A DNA stretch of 42,448 bases from XYB1-FULL-44-23 sp964441445. Lineage in GTDB: Bacteria > Patescibacteriota > Microgenomatia > CAZETR01 > Amesbacteraceae. The notes under the pieces were generated by a model. It did no database searches. It saw nothing but the letters and a program-made list of their open reading frames with translations, and was not told the origin of the DNA. Made by a program: the position numbers and the translations under genes. Below, one piece after another: positions 31,677 to 40,116 of the stretch; the stretch's first letter is position 1; the number at the start of each line of letters is the position of its first letter. The stretch is from contig CAYTYO010000003.1 of NCBI GenBank assembly GCA_964441445.1, positions 1 through 42,448 on the forward strand, read 5' to 3'.

Positions 31677-32477
31677 TTACCGGCCTTCGGCGCCGTAGAC
31701 TTTCAGGCCTTTGCGCCAAAAATACTGGGACAGGCTGTAAACAATTAATAGCCAGACGGATGATTGGATTAAGACACGGACCAGGTCAAAACCCGTCGTT
31801 TTACCAATTAACATTGTTATCGGGTAATAAATCAAATACGGGAATGGGGTCAGCTGAAGCGCTAATCTTCCGGCAGCAGGAAGGATATCAAGCGGAAAAA
31901 TCAGTCCGGAAAAAATTTCTATAGAAATTAAAAGTAAGAAACTTAAACCCCAAGTGTATTCAGGAACCCAAAAAGTAACGACCCGAGCGAGTAGATTAAG
32001 AAAATAATTAATACAGACGGCTAAGCCGCAGCTAATAAGAAAACCTGCAACCTGAAGTGGGTTTAATGATAAATAAAGTTCCGGCCGAAGGATTAACCAG
32101 AGAAAAGAAATTTCAAATAAAGAAAAAATTAAATTCAGCAGTTTACTTGATAAATCGCGGGTAAACCAATACTTGAGATAACTAACTGGTTTGACCAGAA
32201 AATTACTCAACTCCCCGCCGGATATCTCTCCCCCGATGTTGTCAGCGGACGGAGCGGAAAGAATAAAAGACTGAATAATAAGAACTAAAAAAACGTACGC
32301 CAGCATCTGATTCCGAGAGTAACCAAAAATTACACTGCCGGATTGAAAAATGCTGTTCCAGAGAAAATAAGTCATTACTAATCGCAGAATATTTCTAACT
32401 CTCCAGAGTAAAAAATTCGTGCGATAAACAAATTGACTTTGCCAGTCCGCGGCAAAAATGGAAAGATATTTTTTCAT
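31677..32477 (-). CDS. ABC-2 type transporter permease (DUF990-like), first subunit
   Basis: The 266-residue protein has six membrane helices and begins MKKYLSIFAADWQSQFVYR. The region GGEISGGELSNFLVKPVSYLKYWF is the coupling-loop signature of this ABC-2 group, and the same pattern (LLKPVNPL) occurs in its partner, which shows that the two come from duplication. It lies between the ATPase (nine bases) and the other permease (four bases). Confidence 0.88.
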   Translation of the reverse strand: MKKYLSIFAADWQSQFVYRTNFLLWRVRNILRLVMTYFLWNSIFQSGSVIFGYSRNQMLAYVFLVLIIQSFILSAPSADNIGGEISGGELSNFLVKPVSYLKYWFTRDLSSKLLNLIFSLFEISFLWLILRPELYLSLNPLQVAGFLISCGLAVCINYFLNLLARVVTFWVPEYTWGLSFLLLISIEIFSGLIFPLDILPAAGRLALQLTPFPYLIYYPITMLIGKTTGFDLVRVLIQSSVWLLIVYSLSQYFWRKGLKVYGAEGR

Positions 32478-32486
32478 GCCGCAGTT

Positions 32487-33461
32487 TTAGTTTTTATTAA
32501 AGATGCTGCGGATAACCTCTTCTATAGCCGGTTCTTCGATATTTAAGTCATCGACCGGAAATTGATTCAGCAAACGGGTAACGATTGACGCCGTCGATGA
32601 TCGCTTGACTGAGACAACTGCCTTCGGGTAGTCAAAAAATTGGATTGATCCTAATTTCCCGAGCGTTTTTCTGTCAACTTCTTTGTTAAATGTGATGGTT
32701 ATTAATTTATTATGGGCATATCTTTTTACGATGTCTTCCAAAAGGCCGTCAAAAATAATCAGGCCTTTATCAATAATAATTACCCGACGACATAAGTCCT
32801 TAACATCCTCCATATAATGAGACGTAAGAATGATGGTGGAATTGTAATATTGATTGTAATTTTTGATGAAGTCACGCATTTTTTTCTGCATGACGACATC
32901 TAAGCCAATAGTTGGTTCATCGAGAAATAAAATCTGGGGAGAATGAAGCAGTGCAGCTATCAACTCCATTTTCATTCTTTGACCCAGTGAAAGTTTACGC
33001 ACCTGAACTTTTAATAAATCCCGAACTTCGAGAAGATCTACTAAATTATTTAAAGATTTATGGTAACGATCGTCGGGAATTTCATAAATTTCTTTATTCA
33101 GAAGGAAAGAATCCTCAGCCGGCAGATCCCACCAAAGCTGATTCTTTTGGCCCATAACTAAAGAGAATTGTTTTTGGAACTGAGATTTTCTTTCCCAAGG
33201 AGTAAAACCTAATACCGATATTTCTCCCGAGGTCGGATAGAGTAAACCAGATAACACTTTTAGTGTGGTAGTTTTCCCAGCGCCGTTAGGGCCGATAAAC
33301 CCAACTAATTCTCCAGGTTCAATATTAAAACTTATGCCAGAAACAGCGTGAACTTTATCGTACTTACGATTTACCAAGGAACGAAGTGAGCCGGAAAAAC
33401 CCGGCTCTTTCTGATGGACCTTAAAGGTTTTCGTCAGGTTAGAAACAGTGATTGCCCCCAT
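32487..33461 (-). CDS. ABC transporter ATP-binding protein
   Basis: The 324-residue ATPase has Walker A GPNGAGKT (57-64), the Q-loop near MGQKNQLWW, the LSLGQRMKMEL signature, Walker B ILFLDEPTIGLD and the H-loop TSHYMEDV. The 70 residues after the nucleotide-binding domain form the C-terminal domain typical of ABC-2 drug and polysaccharide exporters. TAGTAT at 33470-33475 lies eight bases before the start, so expression is probably leaderless and drives the three-gene operon. Confidence 0.94.
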   Translation of the reverse strand: MGAITVSNLTKTFKVHQKEPGFSGSLRSLVNRKYDKVHAVSGISFNIEPGELVGFIGPNGAGKTTTLKVLSGLLYPTSGEISVLGFTPWERKSQFQKQFSLVMGQKNQLWWDLPAEDSFLLNKEIYEIPDDRYHKSLNNLVDLLEVRDLLKVQVRKLSLGQRMKMELIAALLHSPQILFLDEPTIGLDVVMQKKMRDFIKNYNQYYNSTIILTSHYMEDVKDLCRRVIIIDKGLIIFDGLLEDIVKRYAHNKLITITFNKEVDRKTLGKLGSIQFFDYPKAVVSVKRSSTASIVTRLLNQFPVDDLNIEEPAIEEVIRSIFNKN

Positions 33462-33571
33462 TTATCTTGATACTACATGAAAAATTAAGGGCGCGAAAGG
33501 GCGAACAAATACACTAAACGAAACGATTGGTGGCGTGTAGTTGATTTGTGTAGCAAAAAATCCGTAAAGGG
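33462..33571. other. Intergenic region between HU and ABC operon
   Basis: A -10 box for the ABC operon (TAGTAT, minus strand) lies at 33470-33475. The rest contains short complementary pieces (GTAGC at 33550-33554 with GCTAC at 33571-33575) but no T-tract terminator and no gene I can support. Confidence 0.4.
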
Positions 33572-33844
33572 CTACTTAACTGCTTTTTTTAGCGTTTTTC
33601 CCGGTGTAAAGCGGGCGACTCTGTGACCCTTAACGATTTTTCTTTCTTTCGTACGCGGAACAATTACCGGTTTATCTTTTACCCTGGTAACCTTAAATGT
33701 GCCAAAACCGGATAGAACGACTTTTTCTCCTTTCGAAAGTGATTTCTTCACTTCCTCTAAAAGAGTTTCTACCGCTTCCCGGGACGCTTTTTTTGTTAAA
33801 TGAGCTTTTTTGGCAACGACCTCAAACATTTGTTGCTTTGTCAT
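33572..33844 (-). CDS. hup: DNA-binding protein HU
   Basis: The 90-residue protein has the HU/IHF fold: helices 1-2 (TKQQMFEVVAKKAHLTKKAS), GEKVVLSGFGTFKV, and the DNA-binding arm ending ARFTPGKTLKKAVK. HU bends DNA and organises the nucleoid. Unlike its neighbours it has a real leader: GAGGAGGTG (33855-33863) lies ten bases before ATG, with a likely promoter about 105 bases upstream. That leader may allow translational control. Confidence 0.95.
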   Translation of the reverse strand: MTKQQMFEVVAKKAHLTKKASREAVETLLEEVKKSLSKGEKVVLSGFGTFKVTRVKDKPVIVPRTKERKIVKGHRVARFTPGKTLKKAVK

Positions 33845-33994
33845 TTGATACTTTCACCTCCTCTCAAATTATTCATTTGGTTTTCCGTCATGATTTTTAT
33901 ATACCGCATATCCGATTTATTGATTATAAGCCGAATACGTTGGTTATACGCCAAAAATATTATACCTGGTGCTGAAAGTCAAGTCGGACCACAA
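33845..33994 (-). promoter_or_regulatory. HU promoter and long 5' leader
   Basis: On the minus strand TTGACT (33977-33982) is followed by TATAAT (33959-33964) at 12-base spacing or by TATTTT (33954-33959) at 17. The leader to the HU start is about 105 bases with a strong Shine-Dalgarno sequence. I see no recognised riboswitch. Confidence 0.5.
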
Positions 33995-35263
33995 CTATTT
34001 TGCCTTGGTGATATCAGAAGCTCTTACTTCCCGGAATGCCGTAATCTTAATTTGTCCCACATATTGAGCTTTTTTTTCAAGCTCCTGTTTTATTTTTGAA
34101 ACCAGTACCGTTAACTCGGAGTCGGATACAAGCTCCGGTTTGACCATAACGCGAACGTCACGGCCTGCCTGGAATGCAAATACTTCCTGAACGCCGGGGA
34201 ACGACTTACTTATTTCTTCAATCTGAGACAGTCTTTTTACATATGCTTCGTGCGGTTCATATCTTGCTCCGGGACGTGAACCTGATATTGCGTCAGCGAC
34301 CCAAACGATCCTGGATATGACTGAGGAAAAGGCTTTATCCTCATGGTGCTCGGCAACCGCATTAACAACTAATTCGGGGAGATCGTACTTTTTTAACAGC
34401 TGTACTCCCAATTGAACGTGTGTACCTTCTTCTTCGGTGACTATTTTGCCAATGTCGTGAAGTAAGCAGCCTAAGCGGATCAGCTCGATTGTTTCATCGG
34501 AAAGTTTAAGCTCGTGGCCCAGTTGAACACCGATCTTGGTTTCCTCAATTGTGTGGATGCCCAAATTCTGACCGTATGAAAATCTAAATCTATATCTGCC
34601 GATATATGAAACCAGCTCGGGATGGAGATTATAAACTCCGCACTCAGAACAAATCTTCCGACCCTCTTCCATTAAAACTGTCTCGAGATGTTTTTTAGTT
34701 TGAGCGACAACCTCTTCTATGCGGGAAGGTTGGATACGGCCGTCTTTAATAAGAAACTCGAGCGATCTGCGAGCAATTTCGCGACGAAGGGAATCGAAAG
34801 ATGAAAGTTTGATAGTATTTCCCTCTTCGATTTCTATCTCAACGCCCGTGGCTTTTTCGAACATGGCGATATTTCTACCTCCCTGCCCAATAATGCTGCC
34901 TTTAATATTTTCATTGGGTAAGTCAATCGTGGATACGGAATATTCAGCCGTATAGTCGGTAGCCCCGTGCAACATAGCAGAGACAATCATTTCCCGGCTA
35001 ATTTCATCCTGTCTGGTCTGAAGATCCTGACGAAAACTATCTATCGTCTTCGCCACTTCTTCAGCATAGTATTTTTCGGTTTCATGTAGGATTTCCTTTT
35101 TGACATCCTCTTTGGAAAGACCGCTGACTTTTTCCAGTTTTTTTAGATATTCGTCCCTTTGGGATACAACATCCGCGAGAGCAGCTGCGAGCTGATCTTC
35201 GGGGTTGTCGGAAATCGCGGCTGGGGAATTAACCTTTTTGGCCGGAGGAGTATAAAAACCCAT
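33995..35263 (-). CDS. rny: Ribonuclease Y without its membrane anchor
   Basis: The 422-residue protein starts mRNA decay by internal cleavage. It has a coiled-coil start (about 25-85), the KH domain with GSIIGQGGRNIAMFEKATGVEI (about 127-148), and the HD domain with LGCLLHDIGK (about 258-267) and EHHEDK. Typical RNase Y has about 510 residues and an N-terminal membrane helix; this protein begins MGFYTPPAKKVN and has none. An in-frame stop precedes the ATG and no longer start exists. TATAAT in GGTATAATT lies about 50 bases upstream. Followed by HU on the same strand. Confidence 0.93.
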   Translation of the reverse strand: MGFYTPPAKKVNSPAAISDNPEDQLAAALADVVSQRDEYLKKLEKVSGLSKEDVKKEILHETEKYYAEEVAKTIDSFRQDLQTRQDEISREMIVSAMLHGATDYTAEYSVSTIDLPNENIKGSIIGQGGRNIAMFEKATGVEIEIEEGNTIKLSSFDSLRREIARRSLEFLIKDGRIQPSRIEEVVAQTKKHLETVLMEEGRKICSECGVYNLHPELVSYIGRYRFRFSYGQNLGIHTIEETKIGVQLGHELKLSDETIELIRLGCLLHDIGKIVTEEEGTHVQLGVQLLKKYDLPELVVNAVAEHHEDKAFSSVISRIVWVADAISGSRPGARYEPHEAYVKRLSQIEEISKSFPGVQEVFAFQAGRDVRVMVKPELVSDSELTVLVSKIKQELEKKAQYVGQIKITAFREVRASDITKAK

Positions 35264-35303
35264 ATGCTTTAGATCTTTTTGAAATGAATTTAGCTAACAT
35301 GTG

Positions 35304-35816
35304 CTAATTATACCTTTTTTTGATCAGTCCCTCAATCGTGGTCCAAGTGAAGCCTCGGGAATAAAGCAACCGGGCAGCTTTGGCAGTAAACTCCCGCTTC
35401 GACAGGCCGGTCCAATTTTTGGACTTTTTGGAAAGCAGAAATTCAGCAGAAGCTGAGTCATCAAAGTTTTCCCGAATTACTTTTTCAATTATGTCTGGTT
35501 GGATGCCTTTGAGTTTTAGTTTTTGAATAAGGACTGTCTTACCTTTAGGATTGGATCGGGAAAGAGATTCAACCATCCATTGAGCAAATTTTTCATCATT
35601 CAGATAGTCTGACCTTTTTAAGGTATTAACAACTTCTTCTATGAGCAACTGGTCCGTGGATTTTTTCTGTAACGCAGCGACTATTTCGAGTTCGCTTCTG
35701 GGGCGAATTGAAAGAAATCTAAAAGCTGAAGATAACAATTTCTGACGAAGGTCTACTCTTCCACTTCCCCCATCTGTTTGGGCAGTGGGTGTTTGGCGTC
35801 TTTGGCGATTTTCCAT
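35304..35816 (-). CDS. recX: Regulatory protein RecX
   Basis: The 170-residue protein binds and modulates RecA filaments. It has three helical repeats beginning RQKLLSSAFRFLSIRPRSELEIVAALQKK, then LKRSDYLNDEKFAQWMVES and TAKAARLLYSRGFTWTTIEGL. The ATG at 35816 lies 64 bases inside recA; the first 25 residues (MENRQRRQTPTAQTDGGSG) are not RecX-like, so a start after them (for example TTG near residue 26) is plausible. It overlaps recA, the usual recA-recX coupling. Confidence 0.88.
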   Translation of the reverse strand: MENRQRRQTPTAQTDGGSGRVDLRQKLLSSAFRFLSIRPRSELEIVAALQKKSTDQLLIEEVVNTLKRSDYLNDEKFAQWMVESLSRSNPKGKTVLIQKLKLKGIQPDIIEKVIRENFDDSASAEFLLSKKSKNWTGLSKREFTAKAARLLYSRGFTWTTIEGLIKKRYN

Positions 35817-36787
35817 ATGGCTTCTTCTACTTGTTTGGCTACTTTGGGATTTTCTTTTAAGAATTCTACCGAAGCAAGCCGACCCTGTCCAATTATGGTT
35901 TCACCTAAGTATATGAACGCACCTTTCTTGTGAAGAACGCCTAGTTCAACACCAACGTCTATCAGACCGCCCATTTTGCTTATGCCTCCAGCATTTAGGA
36001 TGTCGTACTCCGCGACGCGGAATGGTGGAGCAACTTTGTTTTTTACAATTCTGGCTCTGTGTCTGGAACCGATTATGGTCTCACCATCTTTGATGGTTTC
36101 GATTTTTCGGGTGTCAATGCGGACTGAACAATAGAATTTCAGAGCCATACCGCCGGGAGTGGTTTCCGGGTTGCCGAACATTACTCCGATTTTCATCCGG
36201 AGCTGGTTAGTGAAGATGACTACAGTGCGACTTTTGGAGATAGCGCCGGTTATTTTTCTTAAGGCCTGTGACATGAGACGGGCCTGAACTCCCATAACAC
36301 TATCGCCCATTTCCCCTTCGATTTCGGATCTGGGGACAAGAGCCGCGACAGAGTCGATGACTATGACATCAATAGCTCCAGACCTGATAAGAGTTTCAAC
36401 AATTTCCAGCGCCTGCTCTCCAGTATCAGGCTGAGAAATATAAAGGTTATCAAGATCCACACCGATACTTTCGGCCCGGCTGGGGTCGAGTGCGTGTTCA
36501 GCATCAATAAAAGCGGCAGTTCCACCGGCTTTCTGAGCCTCAGCTATACAGTGAAGGGCGATGGTAGTCTTCCCTGATGCTTCAGGTCCGTAGATTTCAG
36601 TTATTCGACCTCTGGGCAAGCCTCCGATACCTAACGCCAGGTCAAGGGCTATGGAACCTGTGGGGACAACTTCAACCATCATCTTATCCGCTTTGTCACC
36701 CATCTTCATTATTGAGCCCTTGCCAAATTGTTTTTCAATTTGTTCCATGGCAATTTTAATTGCCTGCAATCTTTGATCAGTTGCCAT
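35753..36787 (-). CDS. recA: Recombinase RecA
   Basis: The 344-residue protein forms filaments on single-stranded DNA for homologous recombination and the SOS response. Walker A is GPEASGKT (67-74), Walker B is in DVIVIDSVAALVP, and the L2 and KMGVMFGNPETTPGG regions are intact. The end is short and acidic (EVEE). The start has TATATT about 11 bases upstream. No classic LexA box is visible. It is co-transcribed with recX. Confidence 0.97.
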   Translation of the reverse strand: MATDQRLQAIKIAMEQIEKQFGKGSIMKMGDKADKMMVEVVPTGSIALDLALGIGGLPRGRITEIYGPEASGKTTIALHCIAEAQKAGGTAAFIDAEHALDPSRAESIGVDLDNLYISQPDTGEQALEIVETLIRSGAIDVIVIDSVAALVPRSEIEGEMGDSVMGVQARLMSQALRKITGAISKSRTVVIFTNQLRMKIGVMFGNPETTPGGMALKFYCSVRIDTRKIETIKDGETIIGSRHRARIVKNKVAPPFRVAEYDILNAGGISKMGGLIDVGVELGVLHKKGAFIYLGETIIGQGRLASVEFLKENPKVAKQVEEAIWKIAKDAKHPLPKQMGEVEE

Positions 36788-36822
36788 ACTTGAAGTTCAA
36801 TATATAGATAAATTCCAAAAAA

Positions 36823-37677
36823 TCAAGACTTTTTCCTCTTTCGGGTCTTTGTCGGAGCGGAAATTTGCGGTTGAATAGCGGATACGGGTGTCGGTTTGGC
36901 GTCCCCAGTTTTTATATTTGAAATCCAGTTAAAACCAAAATACGATAAAACTCCGAGGTTAAGGATTTCAAGAATGGGGTTGGGAGAGAACGAAAGAATG
37001 ATAGAAAGAATAAAGGGGAGAACCGATGCATATATAACGATTTTTAGCACTTCAATAAATGCTAATTTTTTCTTTAAGATAAATTTGGCGATTAAATAAA
37101 ATATTACGGACCAAATAAGGTAAGAAACAGCTTTCCAAAACCAGGTGAAGACGGAAAAGATTGATGTGAGGGTAAATAGAATACCAAAAATTATGAACCA
37201 TACTTTAACTATATTTTTAGAAATTGTGTCTGCTAAATCCTGTCTGCTCGTCGAGAAATTCGGGATCTGTTTGTAACTTTGAATATTCTCATGGCCGTCT
37301 TCACTTTTAATTATGGCTTGATCTTTTTGCAACAGAAGACCGGAAGTATAGGTATCTAAAGCAGAAGGCGAAGCGTTAGTATCTAAAATGAAGACAAAAT
37401 CATTGTTTCCCATAACGAGGGGTTGAGAAATTGATGACGATAGAATGCCATTGTTGATTTCTAAAGTTCCGTCGGGAAATTTTTCGGCAATAAAGCGGGG
37501 AAGCTGAGGAAGCTTATTGGTGATAAAAAAAGTGATGCCAATCAGACTTATTCCAGCCATCAAAAGAAGGTACTTTGTCCAATACCAGATAACTGCCCCC
37601 AAAGGCAAGGTTATTATCCTGTTTCCGTAGCTGGAGTCTTGCAGGCTGGTTAAAGTTTCACGAAAGGTTTTAATCAC
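36823..37677 (-). CDS. Membrane protein of unknown function (DUF1189-like)
   Basis: The 284-residue protein has an N-terminal helix (about 32-52), an outside loop, and four C-terminal helices. The layout and the stretch TSLQDSSYGNRIITLPLGAVIWYW resemble DUF1189 proteins; I rate this as likely, not certain. The end is a basic tail rich in Pro, Lys and Thr. It starts with GTG 37677, six bases after TAAAAT (37684-37689), so leaderless. It lies between the tRNA-Pro gene and recA. Confidence 0.72.
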   Translation of the reverse strand: MIKTFRETLTSLQDSSYGNRIITLPLGAVIWYWTKYLLLMAGISLIGITFFITNKLPQLPRFIAEKFPDGTLEINNGILSSSISQPLVMGNNDFVFILDTNASPSALDTYTSGLLLQKDQAIIKSEDGHENIQSYKQIPNFSTSRQDLADTISKNIVKVWFIIFGILFTLTSIFSVFTWFWKAVSYLIWSVIFYLIAKFILKKKLAFIEVLKIVIYASVLPFILSIILSFSPNPILEILNLGVLSYFGFNWISNIKTGDAKPTPVSAIQPQISAPTKTRKRKKS

Positions 37678-37681
37678 GCTT

Positions 37682-37720
37682 AAATTTTAACTTTGATTGA
37701 GGTAAAATACAATCCGCCCA
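37682..37720 (+). promoter_or_regulatory. Promoter for the tRNA-Pro gene
   Basis: TTTAAC, a 16-base spacer and TACAAT lie about 40 bases before the tRNA, with a CCCAG/CTGGG hairpin in the leader. The stretch is shared with the minus-strand promoter of the 284-residue protein (TAAAAT at 37684-37689). Confidence 0.5.
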
Positions 37721-37753
37721 GGTTTTAGCTCTGGGAAAAGGTCGTTTTAGTAT

Positions 37754-37824
37754 CGGGGCGGAGTTTGACGGTAGAATGCGCGCATGGGGTGCGTGCGGAC
37801 GGGGTTCAATTCCCCGCGCCCCGA
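37754..37824 (+). tRNA. tRNA-Pro (anticodon GGG)
   Basis: A full cloverleaf folds: acceptor CGGGGCG (37754-37760) with CGCCCCG (37817-37823) and A73 at 37824; D stem GTTT/GAAT; anticodon stem CGCGC/GCGTG with loop ATGGGGT (anticodon GGG, 37786-37788); T stem CGGGG/CCCCG with loop TTCAATT. The C1-G72 pair and A73 are identity features of bacterial tRNA-Pro. Position 8 is G, not the usual U. CCA is not encoded, so the Cca enzyme at 20622 would add it. Confidence 0.85.
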
Positions 37825-37858
37825 CAAGTTTAAGATACTTGCTGTTAAAAGAGATTCT

Positions 37859-37873
37859 GTGACGGGCTTCACA
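37859..37873 (-). terminator. Weak hairpin after rpsI
   Basis: TGTGA (37859-37863) pairs with TCACA (37869-37873) over a five-base loop, downstream of the rpsI stop and followed on the minus strand by a mixed T-rich stretch (GAATCTCTTTT). This is a weak candidate for the end of the ribosomal operon. Confidence 0.3.
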
Positions 37874-37875
37874 AC

Positions 37876-38286
37876 TTAGCGTTTGGGTGATTGTTTCTTT
37901 CTTCGGGATTTTCCGCCAGTTCCAACCATTCTTCTCTGTCTTTCTCTGGGATCTCTGGTCAATAAACCTGAAGCTCTAAGAGCCAGTTTGTGATCCGATT
38001 TTATTTTGATGAGTGCGCGGGAAATACCTAAGACTAAAGCGTCAACCTGTGAAGATATTCCACCACCCGAAACTTTTGCTGAGGTTGAATATTTTACTGT
38101 CGACGTAACAATAAACGGTTGGGTATATTTTGACTTAAAGGTGGCACCTGGGAAATACTCAGCTACCGGTTTACCATTAACAATAATTTCTCCGGTGCCC
38201 GAGGTCAACCTAACTGAGGCTACAGCTGCTTTACGCCTACCTACGGCTTGAGAGAGAATTTTGGGTGATTTTACTTGGGTGGCCAT
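37876..38286 (-). CDS. rpsI: Ribosomal protein S9
   Basis: The 136-residue protein of the small-subunit head contacts the P-site tRNA with its tail. It has AVGRRKAAVASVRL near the start, VSGGGISSQVDALVLGISRAL in the core, and the conserved GLLTRDPRERQRR and KQSPKR end. It lies six bases after rplM, the standard L13-S9 pair. Confidence 0.97.
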   Translation of the reverse strand: MATQVKSPKILSQAVGRRKAAVASVRLTSGTGEIIVNGKPVAEYFPGATFKSKYTQPFIVTSTVKYSTSAKVSGGGISSQVDALVLGISRALIKIKSDHKLALRASGLLTRDPRERQRRMVGTGGKSRRKKQSPKR

Positions 38287-38292
38287 TTTATT

Positions 38293-38712
38293 TTATGACT
38301 GTTTGAATTGATCAGTATAAGGGTGATTTGCTTCGGGGAAAACATGCAAATGTTTGAGCATTTTGGCGTGCAGTTTGTTTTGAGGGAGCATACCTGAAAC
38401 CGCATGTTCTATTACTCTTCTCGGGTCCGTATTAATTACTGTACTGAAAGGTTGAGTTCTCATGCCTCCAGGAAAACCTGAATGATGACGGTATAGTTTT
38501 TGATCAGGTTTCTTACCAGTAACTTTTATCTTTTTGGCATTTATGACAACAATATGGTCGCCCATATCCATGTGCCGGGAGAAATCAGTCTTTTCCTTGC
38601 CCATAAGGAGTTTTGCTATCTTTGTGGCAAGACGACCAAGAGTTTCTTTTTCGGCATCAAACAAATACCATTTGCGTGAAATATTTTTAACTGAAAGTGA
38701 GTAGGTGTTCAT
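38293..38712 (-). CDS. rplM: Ribosomal protein L13
   Basis: The 139-residue protein is an early assembler of the large subunit. It has KWYLFDAEKETLGRLATKIAKLLMGKEK, GDHIVVINAKKIKVTGKK and RHHSGFPGGMR motifs. It sits 14 bases after rplQ and six before rpsI. Confidence 0.97.
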   Translation of the reverse strand: MNTYSLSVKNISRKWYLFDAEKETLGRLATKIAKLLMGKEKTDFSRHMDMGDHIVVINAKKIKVTGKKPDQKLYRHHSGFPGGMRTQPFSTVINTDPRRVIEHAVSGMLPQNKLHAKMLKHLHVFPEANHPYTDQFKQS

Positions 38713-38726
38713 GGCAGATACGAATA

Positions 38727-39176
38727 TTAATTCTTTTTCTTGGCAGAAGCGGGTTTAGTTTTCTTAGCGACTTCTTTCTTGATTTTATCTTTTTTAGGTT
38801 CGTCGATTGTCGTGGGAACCGATTGGGTAATTAATTCCATTCGAACCATCGGAGCATTATCCCCGACCCTATTTCCGAGTTTAATCAACCTGATAAAGCC
38901 ACCGGATTTACTTTTTAAACGGGGAACAATCTCGGAAACTAATTTTTCTACTAAAGATTTATCTACTATTACTTCCTCTATTTGACGAATGTCTGAAAGG
39001 CTGCCTTTCTGGGCTTTGGCAATAAGTTTCTCTATGAGTGACACCGCGGCTTTAGCTTTGGTTTCCGTAGTTTCAATAGCTTCAGACCTAATTAACGCAC
39101 CGGCTAGCCCCTTGAGAAGGGCCTGGCGTTGTCCAGTATCACGCGAGAGTTGTTTTCCGAAAACATTGTGACGCAT
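38727..39176 (-). CDS. rplQ: Ribosomal protein L17
   Basis: The 149-residue protein has the L17 core (RHNVFGKQLSRDTGQRQALLKGLAGALI, RLIKLGNRVGDNAPMVRMELI) and a basic C-terminal tail rich in Lys and Ala that is longer than in E. coli. It follows rpoA by eight bases, the usual rpoA-rplQ pair. Confidence 0.97.
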   Translation of the reverse strand: MRHNVFGKQLSRDTGQRQALLKGLAGALIRSEAIETTETKAKAAVSLIEKLIAKAQKGSLSDIRQIEEVIVDKSLVEKLVSEIVPRLKSKSGGFIRLIKLGNRVGDNAPMVRMELITQSVPTTIDEPKKDKIKKEVAKKTKPASAKKKN

Positions 39177-39184
39177 GTTCCACT

Positions 39185-40102
39185 TTAGGCAAGTTCAAAA
39201 CCGCGCTCGGTTAGCGCTTCTGCAATAATATCAACCGACTTTCCACCCAGATTTTTTACTTTTGACAATTGGCTTTTGGGAATAGCTAAAATATCAGCGA
39301 CGGTTTGAAACTGGGCTTTTTGAAGAGCATTTGAAATACGGGTGGGGAGATCAAGTTCTTCGACAGAGATATTTGAACCCAGAGTTGATTTGGCAGCCAA
39401 TGAATTGCCAGCTGCTGATGCTCCGTCGTTATTGGGGTTTACTATGCCGGAAAAATAATTTACCAAAGTTTGTGATGCAGATACGACTGCGTCTTTGGGA
39501 GATATTGTTCCGTTGGAGTGAACTTCAATAACTAATTTATCAAAATTAGTCATCCGGCCCACACGAGTGGACTCGACTTTGTAATTAACCCGAGTTATAG
39601 GTGTAAAAGCCGCATCTACTGGGATTACGCCTAAGGTTGAGCTTTTCCGATCCTCTGCCGGAGAATATCCAAAACCGGATTCTACAGTTGCTTGGATTTC
39701 CAAACGGGATGTCTTGGTAGTTAGATGAGCTATGACCAGTTCGGGATTCGCGATTTTTACGTCAGAGGGAATTTCAAATTGGCCAGCTGTAACCTCGTTA
39801 GTCCCTGAAATTTCTAGGGAAATTTTAGTGGGTTTGTCTCCTGAATACGAAAGATGCACCTGTTTTAGGGCTAAAATTACGTCAACAATATCTTCCTGCA
39901 TACCATCGAGTGAAGTAAATTGATGATTGACGCCTGAAATTTGCACGCTGGTGATGGCGGCCCCGGGGATAGCAGTCAACAGTACACGACGAAGTGCGTT
40001 GCCGAGGGTGTCGCCAAAACCCTGCGCAAGCGGTTCAATGACAAATCTGGAATATCCAGCTTTGTCTTCTTCGGTTTTGAAAGTGAATTCTGGTTTGGTC
40101 AT
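39185..40102 (-). CDS. rpoA: RNA polymerase alpha subunit
   Basis: The 305-residue protein has the N-terminal dimerisation domain (GFGDTLGNALRRVLLTAIPGAAITSV, GMQEDIVDVIL) and a C-terminal domain (VEELDLPTRISNALQKAQFQTVADIL, KVKNLGGKSVDIIAEAL) that contacts upstream DNA and activators. The linker is longer than usual. It lies between rpsD (14 bases) and rplQ (8 bases). Confidence 0.97.
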   Translation of the reverse strand: MTKPEFTFKTEEDKAGYSRFVIEPLAQGFGDTLGNALRRVLLTAIPGAAITSVQISGVNHQFTSLDGMQEDIVDVILALKQVHLSYSGDKPTKISLEISGTNEVTAGQFEIPSDVKIANPELVIAHLTTKTSRLEIQATVESGFGYSPAEDRKSSTLGVIPVDAAFTPITRVNYKVESTRVGRMTNFDKLVIEVHSNGTISPKDAVVSASQTLVNYFSGIVNPNNDGASAAGNSLAAKSTLGSNISVEELDLPTRISNALQKAQFQTVADILAIPKSQLSKVKNLGGKSVDIIAEALTERGFELA

Positions 40103-40116
40103 GTTGTGTTAAATTT

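Noticed and set aside
35264..35303. A frameshifted N-terminal extension of RNase Y from ATG near 35300
   Set aside because: The extra residues in that frame are not hydrophobic and do not resemble the missing anchor; an in-frame stop lies upstream of the ATG at 35263.
37754..37824. A minimal tmRNA reading of this RNA (GGGGCGGAGTTTGACGG start)
   Set aside because: All four arms of a tRNA-Pro fold with an anticodon loop, and there is no tag-peptide or pseudoknot space.
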